Positions 1 through 8,562 of a DNA stretch of 64,000 nt are shown piece after piece; position 1 is the first letter of the stretch; each line of letters begins with the position of its first letter. This stretch comes from Candidatus Electryonea clarkiae (lineage in GTDB: Bacteria > Electryoneota > Electryoneia > Electryoneales > Electryoneaceae): contig JAVCCM010000059.1 in assembly GCA_030765455.1 (NCBI GenBank), positions 31,140 through 95,139 on the forward strand, given 5' to 3'. The notes beneath the pieces were generated by a model that searched no databases, was not told the origin of the DNA, and saw only the letters and a program-made list of their open reading frames with translations. A program made the position numbers and the translations under genes.

Positions 1-1578
1 GAAGTATATATCGGCGAGTTTGACGTAATCGCAACGAATGACTCTCTCCAGGTAATTCCTATGCTGGAGGAAAATCAAGATACCCAGGTAATAATCAGCG
101 ATTATCAAATGCCTAATCTAAATGGGTTCGAACTTCTTCTAAAAATAAAGAAAAAATTCCCGACAATATTTTTTATTATGATGACCGGATTTGGGACTGC
201 TGAGTTAAGGGATAATGCGAGACAGAGCGGAGCGGTTCAATACGTAGAGAAACCTTTCAATATCCCGGATATTGCAGGAATGATAAGGGAACTTGTTGAC
301 TCACAAAGTGCTGGTTTTACAGGCTTTATTGATGAGCTGGAATTTGTGGAAATTGTGCAATTCCTCAGTATTTCAAGTTCTGATATGCAGCTCGAAATTG
401 AAACTAAAGATAATAAGGGGACATTGGATTTTCGTGGGGGTGAACTGGTCCATGCTGAGACTTCAGATAAACAAGGAGCTGAAGCCTTTTATGATATCTT
501 TTTATGGAAAGGTGGTCAGTTTAATCCGAATAAGCTACCTGCAGATTTAGAGCAAACAATATTTGAACCCGTAGAAGGTCTTCTCCTCGAAGCTGCCAGG
601 CTCGAAGATGAAAAAAGTGTAATGCTGGAAACCGAAGAAAAGATTGACGATGTTGAGGAATTACCGGCTGACGAAGCCATGAGTGCCGAATTAGTTGAAA
701 AACCTGATTTGGAAGTTAAACCTGAAATTTCCTCAGATACGCCAGCAACTTCCACATCTGCAGCTCCTGTTAAAAGAAAAAAGAAGGATGGCTCAGATCA
801 GAAAATTATCAGTATAGAAAATGTAACTGAAATTGTCTCACCAATCGTTGACAGTTTTATGCAATATTTCCCGAAAAATAAGGACAAAATCACATATAAC
901 AAATTACCATTGCAGAAATTACCATCTATAGTGCAGCATTTTGTTGTCTTCCGGTTGAATCAAATCAGCAGATCATCAATCAGGTTTGAGAATACTCCCT
1001 TTGATTCCTCTAATATACGTGTCAGCGAAGCAGCGTTAAATCTCGTCAATATCCTAATGGAAACATGGAAGATTACTCCTGATTATTTCCGCTCAATTCT
1101 GGAAGAAGCAGTTGAATTCCATTTGTTCCGTTCCATTGACCCTACTAATACCATAACAGATTTTCTCTTTGGATTGACTGAAGGAGATTGTTGGCAAATT
1201 GAGGAGAATATCAACTCCATAGTTACAGAAAAAGTGATTGAGGACTTCTTCAGGTTAGGGGAGATAGAATTTGATTGTCAAAACGAAGCCAAAGTGACGC
1301 TTAAAGAACTTGAGAAGAAAATATCCAAAAAGATTGAAAAGGCAGATGACGACAATAAGTTTGATTCGTTCTATCAATCGGTTGAATGGCTTTTGTATTT
1401 TGCTTCATTTGTACCTAATAGTCAAATATTTTCAATCGAGATGGAATTGATTTCAATAATGTCAAAAAACCGTGAATTAAAGGGATTTACAGCTTATCTG
1501 AAGAAACAAAAATACCCTCCTGAGCATCCCGTCACTCTCGATGAATTCTACGAATACCTGGAAGATTTCAGATCCTGA
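1..1578 (+). CDS. Response regulator with DUF4388 (PATAN) domain, 5'-truncated by window edge
   Basis: The reading frame is open from base 1, so the N-terminus lies outside the window; 525 codons are visible. Visible residues 1-100 are the C-terminal two thirds of a CheY-like receiver: the phospho-acceptor Asp is residue 34 (context IISDYQMPNL), followed by the conserved Thr in MMTGF and Lys in VEKPF. Residues about 105-180 resemble DUF4388/PATAN (GFTGFIDELEFVEIVQFL, then GTLDFRGGELVHA), a domain often fused to receivers in gliding, sporulating and delta-type bacteria. The middle is acidic and low in complexity. The last 250 residues are helical and not recognised. No DNA-binding domain is visible, so the output is probably protein-protein. 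It converges with the GIN gene downstream. The cognate kinase is not in the window. Confidence 0.85.
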   Translation, partial: EVYIGEFDVIATNDSLQVIPMLEENQDTQVIISDYQMPNLNGFELLLKIKKKFPTIFFIMMTGFGTAELRDNARQSGAVQYVEKPFNIPDIAGMIRELVDSQSAGFTGFIDELEFVEIVQFLSISSSDMQLEIETKDNKGTLDFRGGELVHAETSDKQGAEAFYDIFLWKGGQFNPNKLPADLEQTIFEPVEGLLLEAARLEDEKSVMLETEEKIDDVEELPADEAMSAELVEKPDLEVKPEISSDTPATSTSAAPVKRKKKDGSDQKIISIENVTEIVSPIVDSFMQYFPKNKDKITYNKLPLQKLPSIVQHFVVFRLNQISRSSIRFENTPFDSSNIRVSEAALNLVNILMETWKITPDYFRSILEEAVEFHLFRSIDPTNTITDFLFGLTEGDCWQIEENINSIVTEKVIEDFFRLGEIEFDCQNEAKVTLKELEKKISKKIEKADDDNKFDSFYQSVEWLLYFASFVPNSQIFSIEMELISIMSKNRELKGFTAYLKKQKYPPEHPVTLDEFYEYLEDFRS

Positions 1579-1638
1579 ATTTGATCTATATGTCATACTA
1601 AAGTTTGATCAGTTTATTGATTATAATCAAACCAATAC

Positions 1639-2412
1639 TCACTCTCTACTTCGTAAATCACCTGATCCTGTAATTTTCTGTGTAACTTTTGGTGATTCGT
1701 AATAATCAACATCTCCGCTGCCAGAGATTTTGACATCTAAATCTTCTATTGCCTGTACAATAGAATCTCCTGATCCTGATATTTTAACCAAGGTTTTATT
1801 TGTTTCAAGTTTTGCGGACTGGTAATCACCCGATCCACTAATAGCAATCCTCTGAATTCCCGCTTTACCTCCTACCTCTATTTCTCCCGAGCCGCTTATA
1901 TTTCCTTCAAGTTCATCCACCGTGATGTTTTCTATAGTCACGTCACCTGATCCCCGGATGTTGAGAAAGATGAAAGTTGCAGATGCAGTTTCAATGTCCA
2001 CATCGCCAGATCCATTAATGTTCAACTCAAGGTTTTCGGTTTTGATATCAGATGATTGAATATCTCCAGATCCGGATAAGTTTATTTCATTGATTTCTTT
2101 TATAGTTAAGATAAACTTAATCCTGGATTCCTTACCAAATTTATCCCATAACGTCCAATCCTTTGATTTGATTATTAAGGTCCTGCTTTCAATCTTTGTT
2201 TCTATATTCTCGATCACATCCTTATCACCCTCAATAATCAATGATTCAGTATCTCCCTGAATCAGGATCAGCAAACCCGGTGTGTTAAAATCCAGTCTGT
2301 TTATGTCACTTATTTCACGCTCTTCTTTAATAATAGTATTGGCAGCTACGGTTGATAGTATGGTAAATACAAGAATTACAACAATTGATACTTTTCTAAT
2401 TTCCCTGTTCAT
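1639..2412 (-). CDS. Exported GIN-domain (DUF2807) protein with GSGD repeats
   Basis: 257 aa with an N-terminal signal peptide (hydrophobic stretch about residues 8-24), so exported. The body is the putative auto-transporter adhesin head GIN domain (DUF2807), a right-handed beta-helix-like fold common in Bacteroidetes and relatives. From about residue 105 to the C-terminus there are eight copies of a [SNRT]GSG[DE] turn motif spaced about 15-22 residues apart, as expected for one turn per helix coil. The start is chosen at the ATG preceded by AAGGAG. The exact role of the family is unknown; surface or periplasmic structural function is an inference. It stands alone and converges with the response regulator gene. 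Confidence 0.85.
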   Translation of the reverse strand: MNREIRKVSIVVILVFTILSTVAANTIIKEEREISDINRLDFNTPGLLILIQGDTESLIIEGDKDVIENIETKIESRTLIIKSKDWTLWDKFGKESRIKFILTIKEINEINLSGSGDIQSSDIKTENLELNINGSGDVDIETASATFIFLNIRGSGDVTIENITVDELEGNISGSGEIEVGGKAGIQRIAISGSGDYQSAKLETNKTLVKISGSGDSIVQAIEDLDVKISGSGDVDYYESPKVTQKITGSGDLRSRE

Positions 2413-2640
2413 GGCAGCTTTCTCCTTTCAAACATCCTGGTCTTTTCTCACTAAGAATATAAAACGGTTCATAGTATAATCTAATCGTCTCATTAATTGG
2501 ACGATCCAACCAATAAACAGGTTACAAGCGAGACTACTAATTTCATTATTTATTGAATGTTTTTTTAAAATTCATGTCACTTCGGGTGAAAAACTATTGG
2601 TTCTTGCATTTCCCTAAGATTAATAGTTCTTCTCGTCCTA

Positions 2641-3312
2641 TTAGGATGATATAATGGGGATATATCTTCGTGTCTTGATCCAATGTAGCCATACTTCAGG
2701 CGCATTGCTGCCAAACGGAGTTTTACCCTCGGTGAGATCTCGAATCCAGTCTCGTGAAATATTTGGAATATTTAGAATTGTAAAAGTGGATTTATATATC
2801 TGAAACTTCCTGCCATTGATAGTCTTCAATATATTTATGAAATCTTGTCTATCATTAAGGTTGCTTGCACCAGGGACCGCCAAACCGCAGAATTTTGTGT
2901 CGAGTCCCTCATTCATTTCCGAAAATATGAAAACCGGTGGGATAAGGTGTCGTTGACCGGTATGAAATGCTTTAAAAATGTTTGTGAGAAAAATATTTAC
3001 TTTCTGACTGCTGTTTGTAATACTTAATCCAGCTCGCCTGTTATCACCATAAAATGTTAATTGCCCAAGTTTTTTATCAATACTGTCGGACCAGTAGGGA
3101 TCTGACAGGTTCAGTGTCAGAACACTCAAATCAATATCATTGGCTTCAATATTTCCTCGGCAACGCAATCCTCCCTTCTGCCCGCATCGTAAAATCCGGT
3201 TAATTGGATCATCGCCTGGGAGACCGGAATCGCCTGCCTCATATACTGTGTCAACCACAAGGCCACATTGATCCAATTGAGAGTATTTAATTGTTCTCTT
3301 TACCTGGGACAC
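2641..3312 (-). CDS. Solitary AspBHI N-terminal (SRA-like) domain protein, nuclease domain absent
   Basis: 223 aa, GTG start with AAGGG six bases upstream. The whole protein resembles the N-terminal domain of AspBHI-type modification-dependent restriction enzymes: a GLVVDTVYEAG segment near residue 17, the SGLPGDDPINRIL motif, GQKGGLRCRG, SDPYWSDSIDKKLGQLTFYG with GDNRRAG, FCGLAVPGAS, and the closing DWIRDL...APEVWLHWIKTRRY block. In the enzymes this SRA-like domain binds 5-methylcytosine and is followed by a PD-(D/E)XK nuclease of some 150-200 residues. Here a stop follows directly after the domain and the downstream DNA shows no nuclease frame before the GIN gene. It is either a remnant of a type IV enzyme or a free-standing reader of modified DNA. 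No methyltransferase for DNA is adjacent. Confidence 0.7.
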   Translation of the reverse strand: MSQVKRTIKYSQLDQCGLVVDTVYEAGDSGLPGDDPINRILRCGQKGGLRCRGNIEANDIDLSVLTLNLSDPYWSDSIDKKLGQLTFYGDNRRAGLSITNSSQKVNIFLTNIFKAFHTGQRHLIPPVFIFSEMNEGLDTKFCGLAVPGASNLNDRQDFINILKTINGRKFQIYKSTFTILNIPNISRDWIRDLTEGKTPFGSNAPEVWLHWIKTRRYIPIISS

Positions 3313-3379
3313 TAATTACCCTTGCAAATGTGGTATTTCATCAAACAAAATAATAAATATACGCAGTATATTGTTTGTT

Positions 3380-3468
3380 GTCATTCTGAACGAAGTGAAG
3401 AATCTCAATTGTTGAATTACAATTTGCTCAGGTAAAAAACCGGGATTCTTCACTGCGATCAGAATGAC
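3380..3468. repeat. Imperfect inverted repeat (MITE/REP-like), 25-bp arms
   Basis: The arms are 3380-3404 (beginning GTCATTCTGAACGAAGTGAA) and 3444-3468; they match at 23 of 25 positions when one is reverse complemented. The 39-base centre has no gene. The motif belongs to a class of short dispersed repeats (GTCATTCTGA...GAAGAATC) found in many FCB genomes; a diverged relative with GTCATTGCGAAGAATGAAGC lies near 28233. A 73-codon frame across it (3316-3537, minus) is a by-product of the repeat. The rest of the 3313-3775 gap holds only a small hairpin near 3690-3710. Confidence 0.75.
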
Positions 3469-3775
3469 CAATTCTTCAGCTATCAACCAGATTATTATAT
3501 AATAATTCTTTTTCACCCAATGAGATAACCTAAGCAAGGATTCTCTTCAGAATCAACCTTAGAAAATTTCTTTTTAACATAAGTATATTTTCTTATAGGT
3601 AATCTTCTTCATCAAGTGAATCCTCACGTTTTGAAAACTGATATTCACCCCCTATATTCCAGTTCAAATATTTCGTTGATCCTGAAAGCTCGCAGGCTGA
3701 TTTTCAGCCTGACATAATAACAGAATTTTACGGATACCTGGTACATCTCTATGCTTAAACTAAAACATTTGCCTG

Positions 3776-4681
3776 ATGAAACATTCTAAATCCACATTCT
3801 TAATCTACCTTGAACTTGGTCTCGCGAAATTCATTATCTGGATTTTTCAAATTCTTCCTCAACGAAAAGCACAAAAAATGGCTGCTTCTATTGGTGGAAT
3901 TTTCAGTGACATGGTGGGGATCAAAAAGGAGCTTGCCCGAAAAAATTTGACAATTGCTTTTCCTGATCGGAGTAAGGATTGGTTTGATCGAACACTACGC
4001 CAAATGTATCAGAATATGGCTATGGTTGTTGCAGAAACCGCCCGAATCCCCAAATTGAAGGGTGATGAGTTCGAAAAATGGGTGGAAGTGGAGGGATTGG
4101 AGAACGTTGACCGGGTTCTTGAGCGAGGTAAAGGATGCATGGTAGTTTCGGCTCATCTCGGTTGCTGGGAATATCATGGCGCTTATGCCGCCAATAAAGG
4201 TTATCCCGTAACTTATGTAGTAGCGGAACAGGCAAATCCGCTGCTTGAAAAGTTGATCGATGATCTGCGCCGTACGGTTGGGATTGAGATTATTCAACGT
4301 AAAGATGCTGCTAAAGGTATTGTTAAAGCGCTGAAACAGAACCGTTTGCTTGCGATAATGATGGATCAGGACGCAAGAAGTAACGGTGTTTTTGTACCGT
4401 TTTTTGGAAAACCTGCTTCGACGTTCAAAGGTGTGGCAACTTTTATAATAAGGATGTCCGCCTCAGTTTTGGTTTTGACCAGCTATAGAACCCCAGAAGG
4501 AATTTCACAATGTAAACTCCAACCGGTTGACTATGAATTCACAGGTGATTATGATACAGATATCCTGGGCTTGACCACACGAATCACAGAGATGCTTGAA
4601 GCAGAAATACGTCAGGCCCCTGAGCAATGGCTATGGCTTCACCGCAGATGGAAAACGAAGCCGAAGGCAATTAAGAATTAA
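3776..4681 (+). CDS. LpxL/HtrB-family lysophospholipid (lipid A) acyltransferase
   Basis: 301 aa, inner-membrane associated. It has an N-terminal hydrophobic segment (about residues 9-28) and the H(X4)E catalytic motif HLGCWE (His127, Glu132), followed by a second conserved stretch with QDARSNGVFVPFFGKPA (about residues 200-216) and the terminal WLWLHRRWKTKP typical of the family. Members transfer a secondary acyl chain to Kdo2-lipid A or related glycolipids. Length matches the family. It is followed by an acyl-CoA synthetase on the same strand, which suits a lipid-handling pair although the 180-280 base gap makes one transcript uncertain. Which acyl chain it uses cannot be told. Confidence 0.88.
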   Translation: MKHSKSTFLIYLELGLAKFIIWIFQILPQRKAQKMAASIGGIFSDMVGIKKELARKNLTIAFPDRSKDWFDRTLRQMYQNMAMVVAETARIPKLKGDEFEKWVEVEGLENVDRVLERGKGCMVVSAHLGCWEYHGAYAANKGYPVTYVVAEQANPLLEKLIDDLRRTVGIEIIQRKDAAKGIVKALKQNRLLAIMMDQDARSNGVFVPFFGKPASTFKGVATFIIRMSASVLVLTSYRTPEGISQCKLQPVDYEFTGDYDTDILGLTTRITEMLEAEIRQAPEQWLWLHRRWKTKPKAIKN

Positions 4682-4960
4682 GAATTGAATTAATGCTACG
4701 CTCAAAGTGTGTTGTGGAAGCAAATTATTAAATCTTTGCGCCTTTGCGCGAAAAAAAAAATCGATTTTCCGATTATGGATGGAAAATATATTGAAAACGT
4801 AAATTGATTAGTTCTGACTTTAAGCACGATCATTGAAAATCATCAACAAAGGATAAGAATCATTAAACTTGGAAAAAAAGATTTAAGAGATCACCGGGGG
4901 ATTTTTCCTCTGAGTGAACTCACCGGGAACAGCGCCCGGGATTTTGGTGAACTTACTGTC

Positions 4961-6607
4961 ATGCGCAGGTGGGAAAACGGCAAGTATCACGAGTGGACAT
5001 ACAATGAGCTGCATCAAAAAGTACAGGCTATCGCCAAATGGCTGATTAAATGGGGAATAAAGCCAAACGATCATGTGGCAGTCCTGGGCGATAATTGTCC
5101 CGAATGGGAAGCTTCATACCTGGGAATTCAAACCGCCGGTGGAATCTGTATCCCGATTGACAGGATGCTGCCTGCTGCGGGAATACGATATGTGCTGTCG
5201 GAATCGGAAGCGAGTTTGTTGTTCACGAGCAGTAAATATTTGAAAACCCTGACAGAAGTAGATGATATACCGACCCTTAAAAAGTCTATCAATTTCGATA
5301 ACGATAAGTTTGCTGATTCGATTGACTTGGAGCAAGTGATTTCTGAGGGCAGCGATTTGGATGTCGCTCTCCCTGAGCGCCAACTTGATGACATTGCCGC
5401 AATTCTGTTCACTTCAGGCACTACCGGACACAGCAAGGGTGTAATGTTGTCACATGGAAACATTATTACGAACGTTACCGGCGCAAGCGAGATGTATCAT
5501 GCCGATACGAGCGACACCTTCCTATCTGTTCTCCCGGTGCATCACAGTTTCGAGGCGACCGCCGGCTTCCTCTTCCCTATTTATAACGGTTGCAGTATCA
5601 CCTTCGCGCGTGGACTGGCAGGTCCGGATTTGATAGAAGATATCAAGGCTTCAAAAGTAACTTATGTGCTTGGTGTGCCGCTTCTATATGAGAAAATTCA
5701 TGCCGGAATCCTGCGTGGTATCCGCAAAAAGGGCAAAAAAGCCGAAAATATGTTCAATAAGGTTTACAACATTGTCAAGTTTGCTGATAAATTTGGTCTT
5801 GACCTGGGGAAAAAACTCTTTGCAGACCTGCGTGAAAAGGCGGGCATGAATAGTGTCAGACATTTCCTCTCGGCTGGTGGACCGCTTGATCCGGAAATCG
5901 CAAAATTCTTCAACCTGCTGGGTCTTCGACTGGTCCAGGGATACGGTCTTACCGAAACAAGCCCCTGTACTCATTTAACCCCACCCTGGGCGATCTATCA
6001 TGAATGCGTAGGCACGCCAATTGGAGATGTTGAATGTAAAATACTTGATCCAAACGAAAACGGCACCGGCGAGGTTTGCGTCAAGGGTTCAAATGTATTC
6101 AAAGGTTACTACCGGAATGAGGAAGCCACCAGGGACACCTTTACCGAAGACGGTTGGTTCAAAACCGGAGACCTCGGGAAGATTCATAAACACGACTTCC
6201 TCCAGGTAACAGGACGCAAAAAGGCGATGCTGGTTACCGCCGGCGGGAAAAATGTATATCCAGAGGAGATTGAGTTCTACCTGAATCGCAGCATGTATAT
6301 AGCGGAATCCGTGGTTCTCGGCTTACAGCGTGAGAAAGGTTCAGGCGAAGAAGTAGTAGCACTTATCCATCCTGATTATGAACAGTTGGATATTCATTTT
6401 GAAGAGATCAAAAAGAAAAGTACGGAAGAGGAAATCTTGAAACTGGTAACAGCAGAAGTGAAAAATGCTCAGAAAAACCTTGAAGATTTCAAGCGGATAA
6501 AAAGATTCCGAATCCACCAGGAGGAGTTCCAGAAAACAACCAAACGCACAATCAAACGGTTTCTATATACAGGGGAAATGGTTATTGTTGGTGAGGAGAA
6601 GGGATAG
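4961..6607 (+). CDS. Long-chain acyl-CoA synthetase (AMP-forming)
   Basis: 548 aa from the first ATG. It activates fatty acids through acyl-adenylate. Visible motifs: the phosphate-binding AILFTSGTTGHSKGVMLSHG, the YGLTE motif (QGYGLTETSP), the hinge/ATP motif GWFKTGDLG and the C-terminal K near KRTIKRF. The start is doubtful: the frame is open upstream to about 4808 and the region 4862-4960 reads plausibly as family N-terminus (ending in LTGNSARDFGELTV), but contains no in-frame ATG, GTG or TTG. An AAAGGA lies five to seven bases before ATC/ATT codons at 4859-4864, so a rare start may be used; the ATG given has no good ribosome site and would lose about 30 residues. Neighbour of the acyltransferase. 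Confidence 0.88.
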   Translation: MRRWENGKYHEWTYNELHQKVQAIAKWLIKWGIKPNDHVAVLGDNCPEWEASYLGIQTAGGICIPIDRMLPAAGIRYVLSESEASLLFTSSKYLKTLTEVDDIPTLKKSINFDNDKFADSIDLEQVISEGSDLDVALPERQLDDIAAILFTSGTTGHSKGVMLSHGNIITNVTGASEMYHADTSDTFLSVLPVHHSFEATAGFLFPIYNGCSITFARGLAGPDLIEDIKASKVTYVLGVPLLYEKIHAGILRGIRKKGKKAENMFNKVYNIVKFADKFGLDLGKKLFADLREKAGMNSVRHFLSAGGPLDPEIAKFFNLLGLRLVQGYGLTETSPCTHLTPPWAIYHECVGTPIGDVECKILDPNENGTGEVCVKGSNVFKGYYRNEEATRDTFTEDGWFKTGDLGKIHKHDFLQVTGRKKAMLVTAGGKNVYPEEIEFYLNRSMYIAESVVLGLQREKGSGEEVVALIHPDYEQLDIHFEEIKKKSTEEEILKLVTAEVKNAQKNLEDFKRIKRFRIHQEEFQKTTKRTIKRFLYTGEMVIVGEEKG

Positions 6608-6653
6608 AATCAGTACGTGTAAATAGAAATAAAACAAGAAAAAGCGATTTAAG

Positions 6654-7127
6654 ATGAAACCCATGATTCGATTAAAGGATATAGTTGATCAGATAGAAAT
6701 ATCTTTTGATGAGATTAAATCTTTCTTGAATACTCGTACAGGAGAAATAATATCCGTCTCCGATGAAGAACTTAGAGCTGCAGAAGAAGGCGAATCACTG
6801 GAAAATTATCCGGAATGGGAGCATGAAATCATTCAGAAAGCCAAAGAGATTGTTTTCTCTGACGACTGGATCACATTACCGGAAAAATTCGACATCAATG
6901 AATACTCTATCATGGAAAAATTCTGTAGCTCTGTTGAAGACGATGATAAAAAGCATCGTTTATTGAATAGCATTCACGGACGGGGAGCATTCAGGTATTT
7001 CAAAGATACAATCCATGAATTCGGAATTGTTGATGACTGGTATGAATACCGGAAACAGGCATTCAAAAGAATTGCAATAGAATGGTTGGAAAGCCACGAT
7101 ATCGCCTTTACAGACGATAAAGAATAA
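6654..7127 (+). CDS. UPF0158 family protein
   Basis: 157 aa, soluble and acidic. The pattern RLKDIVDQIEI at the start, FLNTRTGEIISVSDEEL, the central DWITLPEKFDINEYSIMEKF and the C-terminal RGAFRYFKDTIHEFGIVDDW...FKRIAIEWLESHDI are those of UPF0158, a conserved bacterial family without assigned function. It begins 46 bases after the acyl-CoA synthetase. A start at the next ATG (6663) is equally possible. No catalytic motif was recognised. Confidence 0.8.
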   Translation: MKPMIRLKDIVDQIEISFDEIKSFLNTRTGEIISVSDEELRAAEEGESLENYPEWEHEIIQKAKEIVFSDDWITLPEKFDINEYSIMEKFCSSVEDDDKKHRLLNSIHGRGAFRYFKDTIHEFGIVDDWYEYRKQAFKRIAIEWLESHDIAFTDDKE

Positions 7128-7162
7128 AACCGAGATGAAATTTATTGGTTCAATTCACATGC

Positions 7163-7209
7163 AACGAGTTCTAAAAGTAGTTCACTTTCGGCGAAAGTGA
7201 ACTACTCGT
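7163..7209. repeat. Long near-perfect palindrome in intergenic gap
   Basis: The core is a 15-bp perfect stem (7176-7190 pairing with 7192-7206, one-base centre): AGTAGTTCACTTTCG and its complement. Outer ACGAG (7163-7167) and CTCGT (7205-7209) extend it imperfectly. The design (AGTAG..., CTTTCG/CGAAAG centre) resembles the arms of the inverted repeat at 28082-28175, suggesting one dispersed family. No T-run follows, so it is not a standard terminator. The remainder of 7128-7430 shows nothing else. Confidence 0.7.
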
Positions 7210-7430
7210 CAAACCATATGTGGTACTAGTAGTTGTAGCACGGATTCTTGAACCGTAACGAAGCGTAGCTCGACTCAGTCAATCCTGGGAAGTTTGGAAA
7301 TTCTAACGAATTAATCGAGAGACAGAATTTCATTCAAATCTTTCCTGCTTGTTTGATATTTATGGAATCTGGATTTCAGGCTACACACTGGATTACAAAG
7401 TGGTTATCTCAATATAAGGAGAATGCTAAA

Positions 7431-8066
7431 ATGAATCTCCGTGAACAGATGGAACAAGTGTATCGTGATATGCCTTTAGACAGCATTCCCTGGAACTTGC
7501 CAGACCCGCCCGCTATGCTGGTTGAAGCCATCGAATCCGGAAAGATAAAACCATGCAAAGCTGTTGACATGGGATGTGGCGCTGGCAACTATGCTGTCTG
7601 GCTGGCAAAACATGGATTCGATGTAACTGGTATCGACATCAGCGAACGCGCTATTGCGTACGCTCGCGACATGGCAATCCGAAACGGAGTTTCATGTAGT
7701 TTCGAGGCTGCCGATTTACTTAGAGACATGAAGAAATTCCACGAACACTTTGACTTCGCCTATGACTGGGAGGTTCTGCACCACATTTTTCCGGAAGACA
7801 GGGAATCTTATCTTAGCAACGTACACAACCTGCTGCGTCAGGATGGTATGTACTTTTCAATTTGCTTCAGCGAGAAAAATTCCGATTTCGGTGGAGAAGG
7901 AAAGTATCGCAAGACTCCTATCGATACGACTCTATATTTCTCTTCTAAGGATGAATTAAGGGACTTGTTCGATCCCCTGTTTCACATCTGTGAGTTGAAT
8001 ACAGTCGAGATTAAAGGCAAATACAATCCACACCTGGTCAACGTAGCGTGGTTGAAGCGTAGATGA
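7431..8066 (+). CDS. Class I SAM-dependent methyltransferase
   Basis: 211 aa. The Rossmann motif I is AVDMGCGAGNYAVWLA, followed by motif II DVTGIDISERAI, the DLLRDM segment and motif IV FDFAYDWEVLHHI. This is the small-molecule methyltransferase fold (Methyltransf_11/25 like); the substrate is unknown. The start at 7431 is chosen because AAGGAG lies nine bases upstream; a longer frame from 7353 would add 26 residues without family likeness. It is monocistronic, followed by the tRNA-Leu region. Confidence 0.85.
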   Translation: MNLREQMEQVYRDMPLDSIPWNLPDPPAMLVEAIESGKIKPCKAVDMGCGAGNYAVWLAKHGFDVTGIDISERAIAYARDMAIRNGVSCSFEAADLLRDMKKFHEHFDFAYDWEVLHHIFPEDRESYLSNVHNLLRQDGMYFSICFSEKNSDFGGEGKYRKTPIDTTLYFSSKDELRDLFDPLFHICELNTVEIKGKYNPHLVNVAWLKRR

Positions 8067-8325
8067 GTACAGCAAAGGCGTACAAATCTCGCATAAAAAC
8101 GTTAATACGCAAAGAAATAAATCCTGTTTATCCTGTACATCCATGTAAAAAGACTACCTGATTGTGGCACGGTCAGTCATCTATCAGGCTACAAATCATT
8201 CAAGTCTCCCTCTACAACACTGAGTGCATAAGAATATACCTGATCAGGGAGACTTTTGGGGATGTCGATGTTGCAGACCTGCCTGTTGAATGGTAATATT
8301 GCGGAAAATTATTTAGACAATATTT

Positions 8326-8409
8326 GCCGAAGTGGTGGAATTGGTAGACGCGCTGGTTTCAGGGACCAGTGTCCTTCGGGACGTGGGAGTTCGAGTCTCC
8401 CCTTCGGCA
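8326..8409 (+). tRNA. tRNA-Leu (anticodon CAG)
   Basis: Class II tRNA: the acceptor stem GCCGAAG (8326-8332) pairs with CTTCGGC (8402-8408), discriminator A at 8409. The D arm contains GGTAGAC. The anticodon stem CTGGT/ACCAG flanks loop TTCAGGG with anticodon CAG at 8360-8362. A variable arm (TGTCCTTCGGGACG) and the T arm GGGAG-TTCGAGT-CTCCC follow. The 3' CCA is not encoded. It reads CUG. Confidence 0.97.
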
Positions 8410-8426
8410 CTGGGAATTCTATTTCA

Positions 8427-8492
8427 ACAGAGACGCAGAGAGCACAGAGTAAAGAAGTAATATTTTACTCAGAGTTCTCCGCGTGTCTGTGG
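8427..8492. repeat. Imperfect inverted repeat, CGCAGAG family
   Basis: The left arm starts ACAGAGACGCAGAGAGCACA (8427) and the right arm runs to 8490-8492; about 21 of 27 positions pair. It belongs to the same CGCAGAG/CTCTGCG-rich family as 63612-63681. It lies 18 bases after the tRNA-Leu gene and could act as a stem-loop end for its transcript, which is inference only. Confidence 0.6.
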
Positions 8493-8562
8493 TTAGATTA
8501 GACTCTTCTGATGCAGGATTGCGTTGGGAGAGGCGATATTAGAATTCAACCTGAAAAAATAA

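Noticed and set aside
3316..3537. 73-codon minus-strand frame
   Set aside because: It spans the inverted repeat 3380-3468 and its codons are explained by the repeat.
7163..7209. Palindrome as a terminator of the UPF0158 gene
   Set aside because: No T-run follows and the centre matches a repeat family instead.
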